A DNA stretch of 12,258 bases from Kangiella sp. Lineage in GTDB: Bacteria > Pseudomonadota > Gammaproteobacteria > Enterobacterales > Kangiellaceae. The stretch covers positions 1-12,258 of the forward strand of contig JAPHRL010000058.1 in NCBI GenBank assembly GCA_026195755.1, read 5' to 3'. Shown here piece after piece: positions 1-7,176 of this stretch (positions are counted from its first letter, which is position 1; every line of letters starts with the position of its first letter). The position numbers were made by a program, and so were the translations under genes. The notes beneath the pieces were generated by a model, which saw only the letters and a list, made by a program, of their open reading frames with translations, was not told where the DNA came from and did no database searches.

Positions 1-1
1 A

Positions 2-67
2 AAAGAACAGGAGCTTATAGAAAGCCCTGATAAACAATTCCGTTTTCATTCAGGCGTGCCTGTATAA
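2..67 (+). CDS. C-terminal tail of an unidentified upstream gene (partial)
   Basis: Frame 2 is open from the window edge to a TAA at 65-67. It encodes 21 residues ending FRFHSGVPV. Frame 1 stops early, at base 30. The stop lies 33 bases before the chosen pepE start, so the two genes could be co-transcribed. The piece is too short to assign to a family. It is called a gene end only because the frame is open at the edge and the gap is tight; it could be chance. Confidence 0.35.
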   Translation, partial: KEQELIESPDKQFRFHSGVPV

Positions 68-100
68 ACTTATCTTAATGACTTGATGGAGAGACCTTTA

Positions 101-823
101 ATGTCACACACATCACAACAGAAATTATTATTACTCAGTGCTTCAAGAGAAGGGCAGACCGATTATCTTGAACATGCTTTACCGATGATGGATGCTTTTT
201 TACCTTCATCAGTCAGCGACATTCTATTTATTCCCTATGCAGGGTTTGCCATGGGCTATGACGCTTATGAGAATAAAGTCAGTAATGCCCTGAAAGGCAT
301 TAATCGCAAAGTGATTTCAATTCATCAGTTTGATGATCCGGTTAAGGCGGTTGAGAAGGCGCAAGCAATTGCCATCGGTGGCGGTAACACTTTTTATTTG
401 TTGAAACAGCTTTATGACAATGAGTTAGTTGATGCTATTCGTAAAAAAGTGAATGCAGGAACGCCTTATATGGGTTGGAGCGCCGGCTCTAATATGGCGG
501 GTTTAACGATTTGTACCACTAACGATATGCCCATTGTGCAGCCAAGAAGTTTCAACGCTCTGGCATTGGTACCGTTCCAGATCAATCCTCATTACACCGA
601 TTATCAGCCACCGAATCACAATGGAGAAACTCGTGCGGAGCGTATTTATGAATACACTCGTGCCAATCCTCACCGCTATGTGGTGGGCATTAAAGAAGGT
701 ACGGCACTAGAACGTCAGGGCGATCAATTATTTTTGCGTGGACAGAAAGATGGTCTGATTTTCCGTGATGGTGAAGGCATCAAAACCATTAAAGCGGATA
801 GTGATATAAGCTGGCTACTATAA
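101..823 (+). CDS. pepE: Dipeptidase E (alpha-aspartyl dipeptidase, peptidase family S51)
   Basis: This is a cytoplasmic serine peptidase that hydrolyses dipeptides with N-terminal aspartate, recycling Asp-X peptides. With the start at 101 the protein is 240 residues, close to the usual 229-240. The nucleophile elbow reads GWSAGSNMA with Ser127. Asp142 and His164 (in NPHYTDY) lie 15 and 37 residues further on. That is exactly the spacing of the Ser120-Asp135-His157 triad known for Salmonella PepE. The ATG at 101 is preferred over TTG 83 or ATG 86 because GGAGAG (88-93) sits 7 bases before it, and the extra residues MMERPL have no family counterpart. The gene stands apart from the next one, with 194 bases between. 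No convincing terminator was seen after it. Confidence 0.93.
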   Translation: MSHTSQQKLLLLSASREGQTDYLEHALPMMDAFLPSSVSDILFIPYAGFAMGYDAYENKVSNALKGINRKVISIHQFDDPVKAVEKAQAIAIGGGNTFYLLKQLYDNELVDAIRKKVNAGTPYMGWSAGSNMAGLTICTTNDMPIVQPRSFNALALVPFQINPHYTDYQPPNHNGETRAERIYEYTRANPHRYVVGIKEGTALERQGDQLFLRGQKDGLIFRDGEGIKTIKADSDISWLL

Positions 824-850
824 GGCTATACAATTAATGCAAATTTGACC

Positions 851-859
851 TGATATGAT
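851..859 (+). promoter_or_regulatory. Possible extended -10 promoter element for the secreted haem protein
   Basis: TGATATGAT is an extended -10 (TGn followed by TATGAT, 5 of 6 to consensus) in the 194-base gap before the gene at 1018. The matching -35 position (831-836, CAATTA) is poor, so it would rely on the extended element. It implies a leader of about 150 bases, in which nothing else was recognised. This is a weak call from sequence alone. Confidence 0.25.
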
Positions 860-1017
860 TTGCTGGTAAGACCAAATAAGCTTTTAGTATCAATTGGTTA
901 TCGATTACTATAGGATTAAAGTTAGCCAAGGATGGATAACTTATTCAAACCATAATTTCAAAGGCCTCCTTGGTGGTAACTTAAAACTTAACCATATAGC
1001 ACCTAGGAGATCTAACG

Positions 1018-2544
1018 ATGAACAACTTCTCAAAGTTGAGTTCATGGTTAGGAGGGATCATCGTTGCTGGATCATTAGTATCATCCGCGCACGCCTCCGA
1101 GCCACAACACCCTAAACACGATGATGAATTACACGGCAAAGTGCCTTTTCTGACTTCTACTGCTCAGAACTTAAATTACGCCAACTCACCGATTCATCCT
1201 TTTCTTAACTCTGCATTACCCAACCCTCCAGAAGACGTCTATTCAGGCCCTTTATTTCAATTGCGCCATGATTACCCGTCAAAAGCACCATCAGGACAAA
1301 GCTTTCCCTGGAAAAAGGTTACGAATAATGGGCCTATTACGACTCAAAACTCAATGGCTTATGTTGAAGCTCTAAAACAGTATGTTTCTGATGACATGCG
1401 TAAGTTGCTTTATAGCTATGACCAGTGGGATCCGCAAAGTGAACCCTGGTGGCAATCAATTTGGTTAGGAACTGAGCGTGAGCCAATTCATGGCTTTTAT
1501 GTGGGCTCAGGTTTTCCTGCCGGCACCATGCCTGAACAGACTCTCGATTTAACCACCTATGTGTTAACGCTATACGATGAAACTGCAGCTGTGACTTTGG
1601 GCAATATCTGGGGCACTACAGAAGAGCAGGCCTATAATCCAAACCTGACTAACCCTGCTGCGCAATACGCCGAAGGCAGTGTTATCGTCAAGTTCGCTTT
1701 CGTGACTCCTTGTGGGGCTGATTGGGCACCAATGGAAGGTACAGCGTCGTGGCCGATCTATTCGACCCTGAATGAAAGTAACGGCTCGGGTAATAACCCA
1801 AGCGTCTCGAAATGTCCTAACAATGGTTCAAAAGGATCGACAGCTGATCCCACTTTAACCAATGTCTATCTGATGCAGTTCGATATTATTGTTAAAGACA
1901 GTGTGGCTGCCCCTGAAACCGGCTGGGTATTTTCAACTTTGATCTATGATAAGAATGCACCGGGTAAAGATGCGTGGGATAAAATGATTCCATTGGGTGC
2001 CACCTGGGGTGGTGATCCGGATATTATCAATACAGCCAGTACTGCATTAACACCACCGGTTACTGTAAACACCAATCTTCAGCAAAATTGGGTTAACCCA
2101 AAAGCGCCTGAATATTCTACAGCGACTTTAGGTTGGGATGGGCGCTTGTCAGGGCCAAATGATGGTGCGGTGGTTACTCCAGCCTGGGCCGGTAGTCATT
2201 ATTATCCAAAAGGCTTAGCATCAGCTGGTTGCTTAGGTTGCCATAGTAGTGCTCAGTATCCACAAAAATCATTCTTGTTGCCGGCTACTACCTACCCACC
2301 TCAAGTCACTAATGCCCCCGGTTCGAGCGCTAAGCAAGCATTGGTACTCAACGACCCAGGCTCTACAGAATGGATGAAATGGTTCCAAAGCCGTTCTGGT
2401 ACTGAAGCCATGGATTCGGACGAAGGCAGCATTGGCCTGGATTATGATATGGTTACTTCATTTAAAGCCATTCCAATGTGGCAGGCAGCGCTGAAAGCGA
2501 TTGAAGCAGAAAATGCAGCCAAGCCGTCTTTGAAAAGAAAGTAG
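1018..2544 (+). CDS. Secreted protein with one c-type haem motif (CXXCH), function unknown
   Basis: The protein has 508 residues. It starts with a classical signal peptide: Lys6, a hydrophobic core at 10-23, and probable cleavage after AHA at residue 26. It is therefore exported to the periplasm or outside. Most of it is a Trp/Tyr/Pro-rich, apparently beta-rich region with no motif I can name. Near the C terminus CLGCH (405-409) is a canonical covalent haem c attachment site. Candidate distal Met ligands lie downstream. Two more cysteines (in TPCGAD and SKCPNN) could form a disulphide. The segment GWVFSTLIYDKNAPG...WDKMIPLGATWG resembles passages I associate with large single-haem hypothetical proteins, but I cannot name the family. 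AGGAG at about 1005-1009 supports ATG 1018. The DUF924 gene follows after 20 bases. An electron-transfer or oxidoreductase role is an inference from the haem motif only. Confidence 0.8.
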   Translation: MNNFSKLSSWLGGIIVAGSLVSSAHASEPQHPKHDDELHGKVPFLTSTAQNLNYANSPIHPFLNSALPNPPEDVYSGPLFQLRHDYPSKAPSGQSFPWKKVTNNGPITTQNSMAYVEALKQYVSDDMRKLLYSYDQWDPQSEPWWQSIWLGTEREPIHGFYVGSGFPAGTMPEQTLDLTTYVLTLYDETAAVTLGNIWGTTEEQAYNPNLTNPAAQYAEGSVIVKFAFVTPCGADWAPMEGTASWPIYSTLNESNGSGNNPSVSKCPNNGSKGSTADPTLTNVYLMQFDIIVKDSVAAPETGWVFSTLIYDKNAPGKDAWDKMIPLGATWGGDPDIINTASTALTPPVTVNTNLQQNWVNPKAPEYSTATLGWDGRLSGPNDGAVVTPAWAGSHYYPKGLASAGCLGCHSSAQYPQKSFLLPATTYPPQVTNAPGSSAKQALVLNDPGSTEWMKWFQSRSGTEAMDSDEGSIGLDYDMVTSFKAIPMWQAALKAIEAENAAKPSLKRK

Positions 2545-2564
2545 AAAAAGGAAGTAATCTTGTT

Positions 2565-3131
2565 ATGAACTTAGATGATTTAACACGTGATGTGTTGGAC
2601 TTCTGGTTCGGCGCGCCTGACTCGGCAGAGTTGGGCGCTGACCGCGCCATCTGGTTTCAGTCTGATCCAAAATTTGATCAGGAAGTTCGTGATCGATTTG
2701 GCGAAGCCCATCAGCTAGCTGCAGAGGGTAAGCTGGACGACTTGATGCAAACCCAAAAAGGGGCTTTGGCGTTAATCATTATCCTCGATCAATTCTCACG
2801 AAATATTTATCGTAATCAAGGGCAAGCTTTTGCCACTGACAAACAAGCACAGCAGTATGCAGCAGCAGCTTTGAACAGTGGTTTTGACCAAGGTTTGTTA
2901 ACAGTTGAGAGAAAGTTCTTCTATATGCCTTTTATGCATGCTGAAGATCTTAAGCTTCAAGAAAGTGGTATTGAGCTTTTTATCAAGCTCGGTGACCCTA
3001 ATACTTTAACTTTTGCGCTGTGTCACCGCGATCAAATTGTCCGCTTTGGCCGATTCCCTGGTCGCAATCAGGCGTTGGGAAGAAAAAGTACTCCTGCAGA
3101 AGTAGCGTTCCTGAAAAATCCCTTCTGCTAG
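2565..3131 (+). CDS. DUF924 family protein
   Basis: The protein has 188 residues, the usual length for DUF924 (an all-helical, TPR-like family without an established biochemical function). Recognisable family blocks are VLDFWFG near the N terminus, LIIILDQFSRNIYR in the middle, ERKFFYMPFMHAEDL, and the closing HRDQIVRFGRFPGRNQALGR plus STPAE. No signal peptide is present, so it is cytoplasmic. AGGAAG lies about 10 bases before ATG 2565. The gene starts 20 bases after the secreted haem protein and may share its transcript, though the two products would be in different compartments. Its stop codon overlaps the stop of the opposing lipoprotein gene by four bases (CTAG, 3128-3131). Family membership is secure; the role is unknown. 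Confidence 0.88.
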   Translation: MNLDDLTRDVLDFWFGAPDSAELGADRAIWFQSDPKFDQEVRDRFGEAHQLAAEGKLDDLMQTQKGALALIIILDQFSRNIYRNQGQAFATDKQAQQYAAAALNSGFDQGLLTVERKFFYMPFMHAEDLKLQESGIELFIKLGDPNTLTFALCHRDQIVRFGRFPGRNQALGRKSTPAEVAFLKNPFC

Positions 3132-3142
3132 CCTTCAGAAGG
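3113..3142 (-). terminator. Hairpin across overlapping convergent stop codons, terminator-like for the minus strand
   Basis: CCTTCTG (3121-3127) and CAGAAGG (3136-3142) form a perfect 7-bp inverted repeat with an 8-base loop that contains both stop codons. Read on the minus strand, the stem is followed by GATTTTT, which gives the U-tract of an intrinsic terminator for the ppiB-lpxH-lipoprotein group. On the + strand no T-run follows. The stem is short, so strength is uncertain. Confidence 0.42.
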
Positions 3143-3889
3143 AGCTGTGAATGGATTGGACAAATCTTTTTGTGGCACTTCGACTCTCATAATCTTAGTT
3201 TTTATGATGTCTCTTTTTTCGTGATGCTTACGCCAATCCCATTCATCATCCAGCAGAACGATGTTCCGTATTCCAAACTTTTTCATGTCTTCAACAGAGT
3301 AGTCAAAACCTATAAAACTCTGCTCATATAAACCTAGAAACATTAGTGGGTATTGATACCAGCTTATTCGAATGTTTCTATGTGAGCCATAGACACTAAT
3401 CATAGGATTAACATTGATCTTATTGTAGAAACGCCACTCAGCTAATCGCCACTTAATGGTACCTTCATCCCCTTCAGCTATCAGCTCACTTGCTGATGGT
3501 TGAAGACTACCTCCATGCCAAAGAAGAATAGAATCCTTGTTAAGAAGCTTTTGCTTTGCCGCCGGAAATATGTAGTTTGCGCATGATGAAGCGCATAGTC
3601 CTTTAACATGAACATTTATTTTGTTGTCATAAACCCAATGAGCTAGTTCTAACCCCAAAAAAACATCGCCTCCTGTTGAGTCGATGCTCAACTGGACTGG
3701 TTTAGTGTTGGAATGATGAAATAACTTGAAAAGCTCTTGGTTGGCTTCTTTGCTTAATTTACCTTCATAGTGAAGAATATTGGAGTCATCTAAGTAAACT
3801 TTAGCATTTTCTTCGGGAGTACTCTCTAGAGTTGCACATCCTGAAATCTGCATTAAAACAACACTGATGATTAACCAAAGATTTTTCAT
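3128..3889 (-). CDS. Lipoprotein with a ClpP/crotonase-like (periplasmic COG3904-type) serine-protease signature
   Basis: The protein has 253 residues. A lipoprotein signal peptide ends in the lipobox I-S-G-C with Cys18 as the lipid anchor. The central part matches the ClpP/crotonase pattern: a beta strand and glycine turn LSIDSTGGDV (about 67-76), then GLCASSCANY with Ser101 at the place of the ClpP nucleophile, then ILLWHGG with His125 at the place of the ClpP His. I could not place the third catalytic residue. The pattern resembles predicted periplasmic proteins of COG3904. Cys99 and Cys103 flank the Ser and could form a disulphide. AAGGA 7 bases upstream supports the ATG. The gene starts 26 bases after lpxH and is probably its operon partner. 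It appears more AT-rich than lpxH, which hints at a later insertion, but this was not measured. Protease activity is unproven; it could be a non-enzymatic fold member. Confidence 0.72.
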   Translation of the reverse strand: MKNLWLIISVVLMQISGCATLESTPEENAKVYLDDSNILHYEGKLSKEANQELFKLFHHSNTKPVQLSIDSTGGDVFLGLELAHWVYDNKINVHVKGLCASSCANYIFPAAKQKLLNKDSILLWHGGSLQPSASELIAEGDEGTIKWRLAEWRFYNKINVNPMISVYGSHRNIRISWYQYPLMFLGLYEQSFIGFDYSVEDMKKFGIRNIVLLDDEWDWRKHHEKRDIIKTKIMRVEVPQKDLSNPFTAPSEG

Positions 3890-3915
3890 TCTATATCCTT
3901 ATTAGAACTTAAATA

Positions 3916-4632
3916 TTAATCGAAATAATGACTATCGATTTCATCGCCTTCGATGGTCAGGTAATGTCCTTTTTCACCCCAGTCGCTGAGTACGATGCGT
4001 TGGCAATGTTTGCCGTCGACTTCGATGTCATGGAAATCGGGGCGATGGGTGTGACCATGGATCAGGATATCGGCCTGGTGGTTTTGTAAAGCTTCTTTAA
4101 CCGCATCAGGATTCACATCGGTGATGGCGCTGGCTTTGTTGGCTTGTGCTTCGCGGCTTTTTTGACGCAGGTCAGCAGCGATTCCGCGGCGTACGGCTAA
4201 AGGCTGAGAGAGTAGCTGCTGTTGCCACTGCTCTGAGCGAACCATTTGGCGGAATTGCATATATTCCTTATCGTCCCAACACAAACTGTCGCCATGCATC
4301 AGGATGGCTTCTTTATCCCCAATCGTTATCGGATGAACTTCACCGACTACGATACCGCCAGTGGCTTTGGCAAATTCATCGCCCAATAAAAAGTCGCGGT
4401 TGCCATGCTGAAAATACAGTGGCTTGCCTGAATCAGAATAGGCTTTGAACTTGGTTATGATAGTTTTAACAAAGTCTGAATCGTCGTCATCACCAATCCA
4501 GCTCTCAAATAAATCCCCCAACACATACAAAGCATCCGACTTCGGCGCTATGTCATTCATGTACTGAGTGAAAAGGGCGGTCAGGTCAGGGCGTTCTTCG
4601 CAAAGGTGTAGATCGGAAATAATATGAATCAT
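3916..4632 (-). CDS. lpxH: UDP-2,3-diacylglucosamine diphosphatase LpxH
   Basis: This peripheral inner-membrane enzyme hydrolyses UDP-2,3-diacylglucosamine to lipid X plus UMP in lipid A synthesis. With the start at 4632 the protein has 238 residues (E. coli 240). The metallophosphoesterase blocks are all present: SDLHL (Asp7, His9), GDLFESWIGDD (Asp40), HGNRDF (Asn78), HGDSLCWDD (His113), and HGHTHRP near residue 195. Positions run one behind the E. coli metal ligands (D8, H10, D41, N79, H114). An upstream in-frame start would add 18 residues (MATMLIQLFHSSSKKDTT), which family members lack, so it is rejected. The Shine-Dalgarno sequence at the chosen start is weak. The gene lies 77 bases after ppiB and 26 before the lipoprotein gene, all on the minus strand. 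The ppiB-lpxH pair next to cysS is a conserved arrangement. Confidence 0.95.
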   Translation of the reverse strand: MIHIISDLHLCEERPDLTALFTQYMNDIAPKSDALYVLGDLFESWIGDDDDSDFVKTIITKFKAYSDSGKPLYFQHGNRDFLLGDEFAKATGGIVVGEVHPITIGDKEAILMHGDSLCWDDKEYMQFRQMVRSEQWQQQLLSQPLAVRRGIAADLRQKSREAQANKASAITDVNPDAVKEALQNHQADILIHGHTHRPDFHDIEVDGKHCQRIVLSDWGEKGHYLTIEGDEIDSHYFD

Positions 4633-4709
4633 GGTGGTGTCTTTTTTTGATGATGAATGAAAAAGCTGTATCAGCATTGTCGCCAATACAGCTTTGAACT
4701 GATTTACAG

Positions 4710-5222
4710 TTATTCGTTGATAACAGCTTTTTCGATAATGACAGGCTCAACCGGAACATCCTGGTGAACACTGTAGCTGCCAGTTTCGACTTCTTTGATG
4801 GCGTCAACCACGTCCATTCCTTCGACCACTTTACCAAACACGCAGTAACCCCAGCCTTGCATCGATTCCTGAGAAAAGTTCAAAAAGTCATTGTCCTTAA
4901 CATTGATGAAAAATTGGCAGGTGGCTGAATGCGGATCCATGGTGCGGGCCATGGCGACTGTACCACGTGCATTAGCTAAGCCGTTGTTGGCTTCGTTCTC
5001 GATTGGGCTATCAGTTGGCTTCTGGCTCATATCTTCGGTGAAGCCGCCACCCTGAATCATAAAGTTGGAAATAACTCGATGGAATATGGTGCCGTCGTAC
5101 TGGCCTTTCTCCGCGTAACTGATGAAGTTCTCCACGGTTTTCGGGGCCTTGCGAGCATTAAGCTCGATAACGATGTCACCATGATTGGTGGTTAAAGTAA
5201 CTTTTGGATGTGCATTGCTCAT
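4710..5222 (-). CDS. ppiB: Peptidyl-prolyl cis-trans isomerase B (cyclophilin)
   Basis: This is a cytoplasmic cyclophilin that catalyses cis-trans isomerisation of proline peptide bonds. The protein has 170 residues, typical of PpiB. It has no signal peptide, which separates it from periplasmic PpiA. Signature blocks are GDIVIEL, the active-site stretch FHRVISNFMIQGGG (Arg49 catalytic), NGLANARGTVAMART, CQFFINV, and GWGYCVFGKVVEGMDVVDAI. ATG 5222 is chosen over the longer frame because AGGAT lies about 7 bases before it and MSNAHPKVTL aligns with family starts. The 176 bases between it and divergent cysS must hold both promoters; I could not identify a convincing one for ppiB. It is the first gene of the ppiB-lpxH-lipoprotein group. 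Confidence 0.94.
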   Translation of the reverse strand: MSNAHPKVTLTTNHGDIVIELNARKAPKTVENFISYAEKGQYDGTIFHRVISNFMIQGGGFTEDMSQKPTDSPIENEANNGLANARGTVAMARTMDPHSATCQFFINVKDNDFLNFSQESMQGWGYCVFGKVVEGMDVVDAIKEVETGSYSVHQDVPVEPVIIEKAVINE

Positions 5223-5398
5223 GATTAATATCCTGATTTTTTGCGATTCGCTGACCAAATCCCGTATTGAACCCTAAAAGCCAACAGACTCTGGCTTGTA
5301 GGCCTGATGATGGTTACAATATCGGGCTTCTAAGTTTGCCGCCTATGATAATGTTTTTTATCACTAAAAGCTAAATTCAAAATCGAGAAAAGATACTT

Positions 5399-6796
5399 AT
5401 GTTACAGATCTACAATAATTTGACCCGTCAGAAAGAACCTTTTAAGCCCATGATTGAAGGCAAGGTTTCCATGTATGTATGCGGCGTGACAACTTATGAT
5501 CTGTGCCATATTGGCCATGCTCGAACCTATGCGGCTTTCGACGTTATTAACCGTTACCTCAAGTTTCGTGGCTATGATGTGACTTATGTGCGTAACATTA
5601 CCGATATTGATGACAAGATCATTAATCGAGCCAATGAAAACGGTGAAGACTTTAGTCAGTTGACCGAGCGCTTCATTCAGGAAATGTACAAAGATTTCGA
5701 TGCAATTGGTTTGCAGCGCCCTGATATTGAGCCACGCGCGACTCAGACCATGGCTGAAATTATCCAAATGACCCAAACCCTGATTGAAAAGGGCGCAGCT
5801 TATGCGACCGACAATGGGGATGTGTATTTCCACGTGCCAGCCTTTAAAGACTACGGCAAACTGAGTAAGCAGGATTTAACGCAGCTTAATGCTGGTGAGC
5901 GAGTTGGTGTCAATGATATCAAAAAGGATCCGATGGACTTTGCCTTATGGAAATCTTCCAAGCCGGGTGAGCCTTCATGGGATTCACCGTGGGGTAAAGG
6001 TCGTCCGGGCTGGCATATCGAATGTTCGGCCATGAGTAAAAAGTGCCTGGGTGAAACTTTCGATATCCATGGTGGTGGTTCGGACCTGCAGTTCCCGCAC
6101 CATGAAAATGAAATCGCTCAATCTGAATGTGCTAATGATTGCACCTTTGCCAACACCTGGATTCATACCGGTATGGTGCAGGTGGATAAAGAGAAAATGT
6201 CTAAATCATTAGGCAACTTCTTTACCATTCGCGATGTGTTAAAGCAGTATCGTCCGGAATCAGTGCGTTACTTTCTGATGAGTGGCCATTACCGCAGTCA
6301 GCTCAGCTACACTCAGGCCAACCTAGAGTCGGCCGATGCCAGTCTTGAGCGTTTGTATAATTCACTACGTGGCGTGGATTTAAGCCAAGAAAATGATGAC
6401 AAGCTGGACATTTTGGAGCAAGCTGAAGCGCGTTTTATTGAAGCAATGGACGATGATTTTAACGTGCCGGAAGGCATGCCTGTATTGTTTGATCTGGCCA
6501 AAGAAGTCAATCGCCTTAAAGCTACCGATATGACTACAGCAGCGACTATCGCAGTAAAGTTGAAAGAGCTGGCAGGCGTTTTGAGCCTGTTGCAACAGGA
6601 TCCTGAAGCCTTCCTAAAATCAGGTGCTGGCGACAGCGATGTTTCCGATGAGGAAATTGAAAACCTGATTCAGCAACGCCTACAGGCGCGTGCGGATAAA
6701 AACTGGGCACTGGCCGATGAAATCCGCGACAAGCTTCATGCCATGAATGTTGAGCTGGAAGATGCTGCCGGTAATACCAGTTGGCGTAGGAAGTAG
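5399..6796 (+). CDS. cysS: Cysteinyl-tRNA synthetase
   Basis: This class I aminoacyl-tRNA synthetase charges tRNA-Cys with cysteine in the cytoplasm. The protein has 465 residues (E. coli 461). The HIGH motif is at 37-40 and KMSKS at 266-270. The zinc site that selects cysteine is intact: Cys28 (MYVCGVT), Cys209 (WHIECSAM), and His/Glu of FPHHENE near 234-238. The C-terminal helical part includes RADKNWALADEIRDKL, which is typical of the family, and the protein ends NTSWRRK. ATG 5399 gives the expected MLQIYNNLTRQK start; the ribosome binding site is weak (GAGAAAAG). A TATGATAAT element at 5344-5352 could be its -10, but there is no good -35. An inverted repeat (AAGCCA 5278-5283 / TGGCTT 5292-5297) lies upstream, with no evidence that it matters. 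Confidence 0.97.
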   Translation: MLQIYNNLTRQKEPFKPMIEGKVSMYVCGVTTYDLCHIGHARTYAAFDVINRYLKFRGYDVTYVRNITDIDDKIINRANENGEDFSQLTERFIQEMYKDFDAIGLQRPDIEPRATQTMAEIIQMTQTLIEKGAAYATDNGDVYFHVPAFKDYGKLSKQDLTQLNAGERVGVNDIKKDPMDFALWKSSKPGEPSWDSPWGKGRPGWHIECSAMSKKCLGETFDIHGGGSDLQFPHHENEIAQSECANDCTFANTWIHTGMVQVDKEKMSKSLGNFFTIRDVLKQYRPESVRYFLMSGHYRSQLSYTQANLESADASLERLYNSLRGVDLSQENDDKLDILEQAEARFIEAMDDDFNVPEGMPVLFDLAKEVNRLKATDMTTAATIAVKLKELAGVLSLLQQDPEAFLKSGAGDSDVSDEEIENLIQQRLQARADKNWALADEIRDKLHAMNVELEDAAGNTSWRRK

Positions 6797-6814
6797 TAAA
6801 GAAGTCGTATCAAC

Positions 6815-7135
6815 ATGGAAATGTTTTATCGTAAAACATCATTAATCATTACTACCGTTGTAATGGTACTTGTAATGTTATTGATGATTAACGGATTTGA
6901 GTTTGGCGAAAGACAGTATTTTAAAGCTAAAGTAGAAAGAAGTGACATTGTTGGGATGAGTTATAAGCGCAGCAATTTATACCTGCGTATTATAAACACT
7001 AAGGGTAAAGCTTTTTATACCGATGTGACCGGACCAGTTTTAAGGAAAGGGGAAGAAGTTATAGTTTCTTGTACAAAAAGGATAATTTCGGGCGGTTTAA
7101 TATGTAGGCTTGAAAGCTTTGAGCCAAAACAATAG
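6815..7135 (+). CDS. Small single-TM protein, function unknown
   Basis: The protein has 106 residues that I do not recognise. One hydrophobic segment (about 9-28) follows Arg6-Lys7. The short positive N terminus suggests N-in orientation with residues after 29 in the periplasm. The remainder looks beta-rich (FKAKVERS, LYLRIINTKGKAFYTDV, GEEVIVSCTKR, GLICRLESFE) and could be a small barrel. Two cysteines near the end may pair in the periplasm. It starts 18 bases after cysS, with a weak GAAG about 10 bases before the ATG; a second ATG at 6821 is possible. It is visibly more AT-rich than cysS. The reading frame looks real from its coherent topology and clean spacing, but no homology was available to confirm it. 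Confidence 0.6.
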   Translation: MEMFYRKTSLIITTVVMVLVMLLMINGFEFGERQYFKAKVERSDIVGMSYKRSNLYLRIINTKGKAFYTDVTGPVLRKGEEVIVSCTKRIISGGLICRLESFEPKQ

Positions 7136-7153
7136 ATTGTTGCTTGCTACCGA

Positions 7154-7176
7154 CCGCTTACAGCGGCTTTCTCCTT
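7154..7176 (+). terminator. Weak hairpin between the small TM gene and the regulator gene
   Basis: CCGCT (7154-7158) and AGCGG (7162-7166) form a 5-bp stem with a 3-base loop. It is followed by CTTTCTCCTT, which is T-rich but not a clean run. It lies 19 bases after the small TM gene's stop and overlaps the stop codon of the opposing regulator gene. This is a weak candidate terminator for the cysS side. Confidence 0.25.

Noticed and set aside
894..1115. Open frame of 73 residues before and into the secreted haem protein gene
   Set aside because: It overlaps the signal-peptide region of the real gene in another frame, starts at TTG without a ribosome site, and its translation has no coherent features.
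3020..3331. Plus-strand open frame overlapping the DUF924 end and the lipoprotein gene
   Set aside because: It overlaps two well-supported genes, DUF924 in a different frame and the lipoprotein on the opposite strand.
5278..5297. Inverted repeat AAGCCA/TGGCTT upstream of cysS as a possible leader regulator
   Set aside because: The arms are 6 bp with an 8-base loop and no T-run follows. No T-box features are seen, and T-box control of cysS is not expected in gammaproteobacteria.
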